From positions 50,990,001 through 51,054,000 of the forward strand of contig CM065378.1 of assembly GCA_033060915.1 (NCBI GenBank): a stretch of 64,000 nt of DNA, read 5' to 3'. The DNA comes from Euryodendron excelsum (lineage: Eukaryota > Streptophyta > Magnoliopsida > Ericales > Pentaphylacaceae). The notes beneath the pieces are model-generated. The model was not told the DNA's origin, made no database searches, and saw nothing but the letters and a program-made list of their open reading frames with translations. The position numbers were made by a program, and so were the translations under genes. This document shows positions 54,877-64,000 of this stretch, one piece after another (within the stretch, counting starts at the first letter, position 1; each line of letters begins with the position of its first letter).

Positions 54877-55858
54877 TTATGGGATAAACATGGGTTTGAA
54901 AAATTGTTGACCACTGATAATGGGTTCTTTTATTTCAAGTTTTCATCAACTACGGGTTGTGAATGGGTCATTGAGAATGGACCATGGCACTATGTTGGGC
55001 ATCCTATATGCCTAAAGAAATGGAAACTCAACATGAACCTTAGTAAGGATAGCTGTAAATCAATCCTCATTTGGGTTAATTTCTATAATGTTCTTTTGGA
55101 ATTGTGGACAGCAAGAGGCCTAAGTTATATGGCTAGTGCAGTGGGGAAACCCCTATACCCGGATAACTTGACTGAAGAGTTAAAGAGAATAAGCTTTGCT
55201 AGAATTTGTGTGGAAGTTAATGCTAAATCTAAACTTCCAGATTCCTTTGATCTGAAGGTGGAAGGTAGAGGTGTTATTGAAATAGCTGTTGAGTACAATT
55301 AGATTCCAAAGATTTGTGAAGATTGCAAAGAATTTGGGCATGTAGTGAGCAAGTGCACAAAGGTGATTAAACAAGAATGGAAAGTTAAAAAGAATTCAAT
55401 AGTAGAGATTGCAAATGAAGAGGGCTGAACAGAAGTTAAGTGCAAAGGGAAGGAGAATACTATTGATGAGGATACTACAAGTGCTCCAAGTTTAGCTGGT
55501 CCACATGGTGTTGGGCAATTAGAGGAGATGCTTTCTACTACTCCGAGGGCAACAAATGTCATTCCAAGTGGTGCTTGCAAAGGTGATCAATTAGTCCCCA
55601 TACAACTAGCCAATCTGATGATGAAACTTGTTGTTAAGGTCATAACTCTCAATAGATTTCAACAATTGGACAAGATGGAAGATGTTGAAGCCATGGAAAC
55701 TAGTGAGGATGGTCAGTCAAATTTGATGGCAACTCCTATTGCAAATCCTCTTAGAGACAAGGCGGTGGTAGTGGATGAAGAATGAGAGGAAGAATGAGAA
55801 CAGAAGAAGACAGAGCTCAGCTAGTAGCTCTAAGGGGAGCACCTCTTGTTCTAAGTAA
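54877..55858 (+). pseudogene. LINE ORF1, C-terminal half
   Basis: It starts at KLWDKHGFEKLLTTDNGF in DUF4283 and runs through WTARGLSYMASAVGKPLYP. Stops at 55300 (TAG) and 55426 (TGA) replace tryptophan codons of sister copies. The knuckle reads CEDCKEFGHVVSKC with all metal ligands. The Ser/Thr linker and a shortened basic tail lead to the TAA at 55856-55858, followed by TTA and the ORF2 ATG. Confidence 0.88.
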
Positions 55859-55861
55859 TTA

Positions 55862-58800
55862 ATGTCGTTTGCTTGCTGGAATGTGAGAGGTCTCAATGAT
55901 CTCTCCAAGCAGAGAGAAATCAAAGATTTTGCTCGGTGCCACAACATTTGGTGTTTTGGTTTTGTAGAAACTAGAGTCAAGTTGGAGAATAGGGATTCAA
56001 TCTGTCGTGAGCTGATAAAGAATTGGGATTTCATCCATAATTATAACACTAGTGGGGATGGTAGAATTTGGGTTGGGTGGAATTCGAATTTTGTGAAATT
56101 GGATGTTCTAAGCATGTCTAACCAAATTATTCATTGTAAGATCTTTCTTATTGAGCAGAAGATCCATTGCTACATTTTTTTTGCTTATGGTTTACACACT
56201 ATAACACTTAGAAGGCAGCTTTGGAGGTATCTTGAGCAACATGCAAATTTGGTCTGTAACGAACCTTGGCTTGTCATGGGTGATTTTAAAGCTATAAGAT
56301 CTCCTTTTGAGAGAAGGGTGGGAAGCACTGATTGGCCTGGTTTCATGGACGAATATAATGAGTGTCTTGTGGAGGCTGAGCTAGATGATCTTCAATATGG
56401 GGGTTTCCATTTTACTTGGAACAATGGATGTGCTAAGAATTATGTCCTAAGAAAAATTGATAGAGCTCTTGTTAACAGCTGCTGGAACTCTAAATTCAGA
56501 TTTTCTTCAGCTGAATTCTTTCCTTTTGGGGTTTCAGATCATAGCCCTATTTTGGTTCGGTTGGGGCTCCATATGAAGGAAGGTATTAAACCATTTAAGT
56601 TCTTTAATTTTTGGGCTGAGTATGAGGAGTTTTTGCCTACGGTGCAGCAAGCTTGGAATATTGTTGTTGATGGGTTCCTAATGTACCGAGTTTGCAAGAA
56701 GCTGAAGATGGTGAAATCTAGTTTGAAGGAGCTAAGTAAGAAGAAATGTTATGATATTTCGCTGCGAGTTAATGAAGCTAGAGAGGAGTTGCTTAATCTT
56801 CAAAGACAATTAGAGGCAAATGGTGGGGATCCTGGGCTCTTGGCCAAGGAGAAAGAGAGCCTTGCCAAACTTAATGCTTTGAATAACCAAGAGCAGAGCT
56901 TTGCCAAGCAAAAAAGTAGAATTCTGTGGTTGAATGAAGGGGATCAAAACACCAATTTTTTCTTCAAGTCAGTAAGGAATAGAGCTAATAGGAATAAAAT
57001 CTCCTCTATAAAGAAGGAAGACTGTATTGTAGTGGAAGATACTAAAGAGGTCAAAGAGGAATTTGTAAACTACTTCCAGAACTTGTTGGGGAAGGAAAAT
57101 GATGTGAAGTATCCAGGGAAGCAAGAACTTCAGCAATATGTTCGTAAAGCGATTTCTGAAGAAGCTGCTGCAAATATAGACAGGAATGTCACGGAAGATG
57201 AGATTAAGCAAGTGCTCTTTAACTTAAATCCAAACAAGGCCCCTGGTCCTGATGGTTTCAATGGTTTTTTCTTTAAGAAAGCTTGGCCTATAGTTGGAAA
57301 GGAGGTGGTTGCTGCCATTAAATCATTCTTTGATTCTGGTTGTTTGCTAAAGGAAGTCAATGCTACTATTGTAGCCTTAATCCCCAAAGTTCCTAATCCC
57401 ACAACCTCCTTAAAGGACTATCGACCTATCTCTTCTTGCAATACTCTATACAAATGCATTACTAAGATTATTGCGAATAGAATTAAGAGTTTGCTACCTC
57501 TGGTTATTGATGAAGCCCAATCAGCTTTTATTCAAGGAAGGAAGATTATTGATAACATCTTACTTGCTCAAGAACTTATGAGAGGCTATCATAAGAACAC
57601 CAAGTTGGCTAAATGTGCTATGAAGGTAGATCTTATGAAGGCCTATGACTCAGTCAGATGGGAATTCGTGTTGGATGTTTTGGAGCTTATGGGATTTCTA
57701 GAGAAGCTAAGGAATTGGATACAGGTGTGCATCTCTACTCCTATGTACTCAATCAGCCTTAATGGTGCCTTGGAGGGTTTCTTTCCTGGAGCTAAAGGCC
57801 TGAGGCAAGGTGATCCTTTATCCCCTTACTTATTTGTAATTTGTATAAATGTCCTATCTCAAATTATTCAGCAGCAAGTAAAGAGGAACCCCAATTTTCA
57901 GTTTTATTGGAGATGCAAGAAAACTAGCTTAACTTACCTTTGTTTTGCTGATGACTTGATGCTGTATTGCAAGGGTGAGATTCCTTTTGCTAGGATTTTA
58001 AAGGAGGCCTTGGATATATTTTCTGAATTCTCAGGTCTTGCTCCAAATTGTGCCAAGAGTAATATATTTCTCACTGGTTTGGATGATCAAGGGAGAGAGC
58101 AATTATTAAATCTCTTCAAGTTTCAGCCAAGTGCGCTTCCAATTCGATACCTAGGGGTTCCCCTGATTTCTTCTAAGCTGAAACCTGAAGATTGCAATAA
58201 CTTGGTTGATAGAATTGTGAGTAAGGCCAAGCCTTGGACTGGTAAGTTCCTCTCTTATGCTGGCAGGTTGCAGCTCATCAAATCAGTCTTATTTAGCATG
58301 CAAAGCTACTGGTGTGCCCATTTCATTATGCCTAAGAAAGTTTTGAAGAAAATTGATCAATGCTTCAGAGCTTTTCTTTGGAAAGGGCCTGATTTAAAGA
58401 GTACTGGAGATAAGGTTAATTGGGAGGAGGATACTAAACTAAATGATGAAGGTGGTCTAGACATAAAGAAGTTGGTGGATTGGAACCAAGCTAATATCAC
58501 TAGATACATCTGGTTGTTATGCCAATCTTCTACAACCTCTTGTTGGGCGAAGTGGGTCAGAGCTAACCTTCTAGTTAGAAGTCAATTTTGGGTGGCTAAG
58601 GTTCCTTGGGATTGCTCTTTGACTTGGAGGAAAATTTGCACCTAAGAGATATCATTAGGCCTTTGATCAAGTACAAAATTAGGGAAGGCTCACAGGTTTC
58701 CCTTTGGTATGACAACTGGCTGCCAATGGGGCCTATACATCAAAGAATGGGGGATAGGGTGATCTATGACTCTGGGCTAGGTGAAGAAGCAAAAGTTAGC

Positions 58801-59488
58801 ACTATTATTAGAGTTGATGGAGCTCAAGAGGTGTATGTCATGTATTCCACTTCCTAATAGTTCTTGTACTGATCAAGCCATGTGGATTCTAGAAAAAAAA
58901 AAATCACCAATTTTCAGTTAGATCAGCTTGGCAAAGTATTTGAAGTCATAGTCCTCAAGTGGAGTGGGCTGAAGTTGCTTGGTTTAAGAAGGCTATTCCT
59001 AGATATAGCTTCATCCTTTGGCTTGCTATTCAAGAAAGATTAGCCACCCAAGACAAACTTGCTGCCTATGGAATGTTAAATGACATGTGTTGTGTGTTTT
59101 GTAGAGATAAAATTGAAGACAACAACCATCTCTTCTTCCAGTGTTCAATCACCAACAGATTATGGGTGCAGCTACTAGGAAAATGTAAGGCCCAATGCTT
59201 GAGTAATGAGTGGCAAGGGATTGTATGTTGGGCTTGTACCTTGAAGGGGAAGGCTTTGAAGAATATTCTTTGCAAGTTAATGCTCTCCACCACTGTTTAT
59301 TTCCTTTGGAGAGAAAGGAATGTGAGATTAATGGCTAACAAGTGTAGGGACATGAAGGCAGTGCTCAATGATATACTTTTTCAAGTTCGTAGTAGGATGG
59401 CTAGCTTGAGAGGCTTTCATGGAACGACACCAAATAGGGACCTCCAGCAAATATGGCGGATTCCCAATGATATTTTCAAGAACTAAGG
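55862..59488 (+). pseudogene. LINE ORF2, nearly intact
   Basis: From ATG 55862 the frame is open for 927 codons. It covers the endonuclease (WNVRGLND, GFVETRVK, YGLHTITL, SDHSPILVRLG), the linker, and the full RT (NKAPGPDGFNGFFFKKAWP, AQSAFIQGRKIIDNILL, VDLMKAYDSVRWEF, LRQGDPLSPYLFVI, LCFADDLMLYC). In the endonuclease, GDFNAI is GDFKAI (56280-56297), losing the conserved asparagine. A one-base loss near 58635 shifts the frame, a deletion of about 50 bp lies at about 58813, and an A-run near 58892 shifts it again. The zf-RVT end runs 58959-59488. Confidence 0.94.
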
Positions 59489-59712
59489 GCAACCATTCTT
59501 TGCTATTTGTTTAGTTCTTATAGTTGTTAAGCTAAGTTAGCTTCTTTGTGTACTTTTCTTAGCTAGTGCTAGTTTGGTTCTTTAGTTTGTTTGGATGGTT
59601 ATTTTTCTTGATTATCATTATCCTTTGGCCTGGGGTATGCCCCTTGTATTTGTACTTGATCTTTCGATCTTTTTTGTCTTTAGATATTCTTTCTTACTTA
59701 GCAAAAAAAAAA

Positions 59713-62172
59713 GCATTGATCAATTTTCTTCAAAACTTTCTTTGATATAATGAAATGGGCACACCAGTAGCTCTGCATGCTAAATAAAACTGATTTGATG
59801 AGCTGTAACTGACCAGCATAAGAGAGGAACTTACTAGTCCAAGACTTGGCCTTGCTCACAATTCTATCAACCAAGTTATTGCAATCTTCAGGTTTCATCT
59901 TCAAAGAAATCAGGGGGACCCCTAAGTACCAAATTGGAAGCACACTTGGCTGGAACTTGAAGAGATTTAACAATTGCTCCCTCCCATGGTCATCCAAACC
60001 AATGAGAAATATAATACTCTTGGCACAATTAGGAACATGACCTGAGAATTCAGAAAATGTATCTAAAGCCTCCTTTAAAATCTTAGCATAAGCAATCTCA
60101 CCCTTGCAATAAAGTATCAAGTCATCAGCAAAACAAAGATGGGTTAAGCTAGTTTTCTTGCATCTCCAATGAAACTGAAAATTGGGATTCCTCTTCACTT
60201 GCTGCTGAATAATTTGAGATAGAACATTCATACAAATTACAAATAAGTAAGGGGATAAAGGATCACATTGCCCTAGGCCTTTAGCTCCAGGAAAGAAGCC
60301 CTCCAGGGCACCATTAAGGCTGATTGAGTACATAGGAGAAGAGATGCAGACCTGTATCCAATTCCTTAACTTTTTCAAAAATCCCATAAGCTCCAAAACA
60401 TCCAAAACAAATTCCCATCTAATTGAGTCATAGGCCTTCATGAGATCTACCTTCACAGTACATTTAGCCAACTTGTTGTTCTTATGATAGCCTTTCATAA
60501 GTTCTTGAGCAAGTAAAATGTTGTCACTAATCTTCCTTCCTTGAATGAAAGCTGATTGGGCTTCATCTATAACTAGAGGCAGCAAACTCTTAATTTTATC
60601 CGTAGTAATCTTAGTAATGCATTTGTACAAAGTATTGCAACAAGAGATAGGTCAATAGTCCTTTAAGGTTGTGGGATTTGGAACTTTGGGGATTAAGGCT
60701 ACAATGGTAGCATTGACTTCTTTAACAAACAACTAGAATCAAAGAATGATTTAATGGCAGCAATCACCTCCTTTCCAACTATAGGCCAGGCTTTCTTAAA
60801 GAAAAAACCATTGAAACCATCAAGACCAGGGGCCTTGTTTGGATTTAAGCTAAAGAGCACTTGCTTAATCTCATCTTCTGTGACATTCCTCTCTATATTT
60901 GGAGTGGCTTCTTCAGAAATCACTTGACTAATATATTGCTAAAGTTCTTGTTTCCCTGGATACTTCACATCATTTTCCTTGCCCAACAAGTTCTGGAAGT
61001 ACTTTACAATTTCCTCTTTTACCTCTTTAATATCTTCCACTACAGTACCATCCTCCTTCTTTATGTTGGAGATTTTATTCCTATTTGCTCTATTCCTTAC
61101 TGACTTGAAGAAAAAATTGGTATTTTGATCCCTTCATTCAGCCACAGAATTCTACTCTTTTGCTTGCCAAAGCTTTCCTCTTGGTTATTCAAAGCATTAA
61201 GTTTGGAAAGGCTCTCTTTCTCCTTAGCCACAAGCCCAGAATCCCTACCATTGGCCTCTAATTGTCTTTGAAGATTAAGCAACTCCTCTCTAGCTTCATT
61301 AACTCGTAGCAAACTATCATAACATTTCTTCTTATTTAGCTTCTTCAAACTAGCTTTCACCATCTTCAGCTTCTTGCAAACTCGATACATTGGGTACCCA
61401 TCAACAACAATATTCCAAGCTTGCTGCACCGTAGGTAAAAACTCCTCATACTCAACCCAAAAATTAAAGAACTTAAATGGTTTAGTACCTTCCATCATAT
61501 GGAGCCCCAAGCAAAACAAAATAGGGCTATGATCTGAAACCCCAAAAGGAAATAATTTAGCTGAAGAAAATCTGAACTTACAGTTCTAGCAGCTATTAAC
61601 AAGAGCTCTATCAATTTTCCTTAGAATATAATTCTTAGCACATCCATTGTTCCAAGTAAAATGGAAACCTCCGTATCGAAGATCATCCAGCTCAAGGCCA
61701 ATTAGTGCTTCCCCCCTTCCTCTCAAAAGGGGATCTTATAGCATTAAAATCACCCATGACAAGCCAAGGTTCATTACAGACCAGATTTGCATGTTGCTCA
61801 AGATCCCTTCAAAGCTGCCTTCTAAGGGTTATAGTGTGTAAACCATAAGCGAAAGAAATGTAGCAATGGATTGTCTGCTCAATAAGAAAGATCTTACAAT
61901 GAATAATTTGGTTAGTCATGCTTAGAACATCCAATTTCACAAAATTTGAATTCCACCCAACCCAAACTCTACCATCCCCATTAGTGTTATAATTATGGAT
62001 GAAATCCCAATTGTTCATCAGCCCCTGATAGATTGAATCTCTATTCTCCAACTTGACTCTAGTTTCTAAAAAACCAAAACACCAAATGTTGTGCCTCCTA
62101 ACAAAAATCTTTGATTTCTCTATGCTTGGAGAGGTTATTGAGACCTCTCACATTCTAGCAAGCAAACGACAT
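59713..62172 (-). pseudogene. LINE ORF2 (endonuclease and RT part)
   Basis: The endonuclease is broken: a frameshift follows the start (62100-62170); then come VKLENRDSIYQGLM and YGLHTITLRRQL, a deletion of about 60 bp near 61695, and FHFTWNNGC. RT (60923-59698) is good after a frameshift at about 60715: NVTEDEIKQVLFSLNPNKA, AQSAFIQGRKISDNILL, VDLMKAYDSIRWEF, LGQCDPLSPYLFVI (usually LRQGDPLS) and LCFADDLILYC. It ends at the point where the plus-strand LINE is inserted, after FIISKKVLKKIDQCF. Confidence 0.9.
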
Positions 62173-62175
62173 TAA

Positions 62176-63803
62176 TTACTTGGAAAATAAGGTTCTCCCC
62201 TTAGAGCTACTAGCTAAGCTCTGTCTTCTTTTCTTCTCATTCTTCCTTTTATTCTGTTGTTTCTTCCGATCAACTTCATCAACTACCGCTGCCTTGTCTC
62301 CTAGAGGATTTGCATCGGGAGTTGCCATCAAATTTGACTGACCATTCCTACAAGTTTTCATATCTTCATTATCTTCTATCTTGTCCAATTGTTGAAATCT
62401 ATTGAGAGTTATGACCTCAACAACAAGTTTCATCATCAGATTGGCTGGTTTCATGGCTACTAATTGATCACCTCCGCAAACACCACTTGGAATGGCATTT
62501 GTTGCCCTGAAAGTAGTAGAAAACATCTCCTGTAATTGCCCAGCACCACTTGGACCAGCTAAACTTGGAGCACTTGTAGTATCTTCATCAATAGTTATCT
62601 CCTTCCCTTTGCGCTTAACTTTTGTCCAGCCCTCTTCATTTGCAAACTCTACTATTGAATTCTTTTTAACTTGCCATTCTTATTTAATCACCTTGTTGCC
62701 CTTGCTCACTACATGCCCAAATTCTTTGCAAACTTCACAAATCTTCGAAACCCAATTGTACTCAACAGCTATTTCAACAACACCCCTACCTTCCACCTCT
62801 AAATCAAAGGAATGTGGAAGTTTAGATTCAGCATTAACTTCTACACAAATTTTAGCAAAGTTTATTCTCTTTAATTCTTTAGTCAAATTATCAGGATATA
62901 GGGGTTTCCCCACTCCACTAGCCACATAACTTAGACCTTTTGCAGTCCATAATTCCAAAGGAACATTATAGAAATTAACCCAAATAGGGACTGATTTACG
63001 ACTATCCTTACTAAGGTTCATATGGAGTTGCCATTTCCTTAAGCATATAGGGCACCCAACAAAATGCCATGGTCCATTCTCAATGACCCATTCACAACCC
63101 ATAGCTGATAAAAACTTTAAAATAATAGAACCCCTTATCAGTGGTCAACAATTTATCAAACCCATGTTTATCCCATAATTTATTAGCAATGTTGTTGACT
63201 AAATTAAAGGGTAGTTTATTTTGTATAAAGTACCCAACTACAGTATTTTCCCACAACTCAGCACCTTGGGCAGCCACATCCGAAGGAGGTTTAACTTTAA
63301 CTCTATCATTTCCCATTTCAGGTTTAAAATATTTAAGATTCGTAGAAGAGCCTTTCTTTGACTTAAAAATGGACACCCACTTACTTAGACCATTGGAACC
63401 ACTTTGTTTCTCATCAGGTTCGTTGCCCGTGCCCCCCCCACCCCCCCCTCCCCCCATGCTGCCTCCATGCTTGGTTGACTGCAAATTCTGCTGTGGCAGA
63501 CTTATCTCCAACTTTTCCTTCACCCAAGTAAGAATGTTGCACTCCATCTTCCAAACCTAAATTAGTGGAGATAAGACCTCTCTCCATCCCCTTTGCATGT
63601 GCACTCTCTTCACCCATGCAATGCTGCACCCTATTTCCCAAACCCAAAGTAGTGGAGACAAGACCCATTCCCATCACCTTTGTATTTGCACTCTCTCCAC
63701 CAAGTGCGTGAACAGTACCCTTCTTCTTCACAAGCTGAGGTTTGGACACAAAATTTGCAGCTGCTACAATGGGAGCAATCACCACATTTGTTTTCTCCTT
63801 TGC
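62176..63803 (-). pseudogene. LINE ORF1 (DUF4283, CCHC), 5' part cut off
   Basis: The minus-strand frames contain SKPQLVKKKGTVHALGGES and repeats of MG(M/L)GLVSTTLGLGN, then ELWENTVVGYFIQNKLPFN and WTAKGLSYVASGVGKPLYP. The knuckle region reads CEVCKEFGHVVSKG, so the last cysteine is glycine. A run of C (63433-63456) encodes a glycine stretch and shifts the frame. A frameshift near 63105 splits DUF4283. The Lys-rich end precedes TAA-TTA-ATG at 62178-62170. Confidence 0.88.
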
Positions 63804-64000
63804 TTTTTTTTTTTTTTTTGATTGCTGAGTAAGAAAGAATATATATAGACAAAAAAGATCAAAAGATCAAGTACAAATACAAGGGGCATACCCCAGGGCA
63901 AAGGATAATGATAATCAAGAAAGATAACCATTCAAACAAACTAAAGAACCCAACTAGCACTAGCTAAGAAAAGTACACAAAGAAGCTAACTTAGCTCAAC
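63804..64000 (-). mobile_element. LINE 3' end running out of the window
   Basis: The poly(T) at 63804-63820, GATTGCTGAGTAAGAAAGAA and the 3' UTR with the hairpin GGGGCATACCCC (63884-63895) match the ends of the other copies. It is inserted in ORF1 of the LINE to its left. The coding part is outside the window. Confidence 0.9.

Larger units (their letters stand above)
54877..59712 (+). mobile_element. LINE (plus strand), best-preserved ORF2 of the window
   Basis: It is 5'-truncated inside ORF1 (AAGAAATTATGGGATAAAC) and ends with poly(A) at 59703-59712. It sits inside the minus-strand LINE, and the flanks (CCTTTCCAAAGAAA and GCATTGATC) are about 8-10 bp apart in the intact family sequence. So the insertion shows a small target deletion and up to 6 bp of junction overlap (AAGAAA, 54871-54876), not a duplication. 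Confidence 0.9.
59713..63803 (-). mobile_element. LINE (minus strand), 5' part
   Basis: This continues the element at 53501-54876. ORF2 (up to ATG 62172) and ORF1 (62176 upward) are on the minus strand. At 63804 the poly(T) of another LINE interrupts ORF1. The 5' end lies beyond the window. Confidence 0.9.

Noticed and set aside
53501..59712. Twin-priming inversion of a single LINE at the head-to-head junction near 54876
   Set aside because: Both arms have their own poly(A), and the minus-strand LINE resumes at 59713 with the matching sequence. One LINE inserted into another explains it fully.
1..64000. A new defence, biosynthetic or other non-transposon system
   Set aside because: Every long frame on both strands was matched to a LINE or Ty3/gypsy part or to an antisense shadow. 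Nothing else with a conserved domain is visible.

Overview
This window is plant nuclear DNA, most likely from a eudicot, built almost entirely of nested, decayed retrotransposons. I find no host protein gene, rRNA, tRNA, CRISPR array or bacterial feature. The evidence for a plant is the LINE ORF1 type (DUF4283 plus a CCHC knuckle), the zf-RVT domain at the end of LINE ORF2, three plant Ty3/gypsy lineages (Tekay/Del-like, Tat-like and CRM-like), and AT-rich, CA- and GAA-rich LTRs. The species cannot be read from the sequence.

Layout. (1) 1-1618: pieces of an old LINE, split by a 735 bp solo LTR at 421-1155. (2) 1619-8150: a heavily deleted Tekay/Del-like gypsy element. The end of its 3' LTR and the end of a neighbouring LINE lie in a locally inverted block (7031-8150). 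(3) 8151-10010: a minus-strand LINE. (4) 10201-15146, 24684-25135 and 32365 onward: a minus-strand Tat-like gypsy element. It is split by a ~2.4 kb solo LTR (15147-24679, itself holding two LINEs) and by a full-length LINE (25136-32349, itself holding an 852 bp solo LTR). (5) 32365-34512: inverted Tat LTR pieces, an old LINE reverse transcriptase fragment, and CRM-like gypsy fragments. (6) 34512-40697: a near full-length plus-strand LINE. (7) 41029-46667: another plus-strand LINE, holding a structurally complete CRM-like gypsy element (46668-53457; 823 bp LTRs; 5 bp target duplication). (8) 53501 to the end: a minus-strand LINE inserted in the previous one, split by the best-preserved LINE of the window (54877-59712) and by a last LINE that begins at 63804 and leaves the window.

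The main LINE family has one architecture in every copy: 5' UTR; ORF1 (coiled coil, DUF4283, CCHC knuckle); then TAA-TTA-ATG, which puts ORF2 in the same frame as ORF1 one codon after its stop; ORF2 (APE-type endonuclease, reverse transcriptase, zf-RVT); a 3' UTR with a small GGGGTATGCCCC hairpin; and poly(A). No copy is fully open. The CRM-like LTRs share an unusual trait: the C-terminus of Pol is encoded inside the LTR, so even solo LTRs keep an open frame with a conserved VPIGP-TRAR motif. The nesting gives a relative order of insertions, and the concentration of CRM-like LTRs inside LINEs suggests pericentromeric heterochromatin. That last point is inference.
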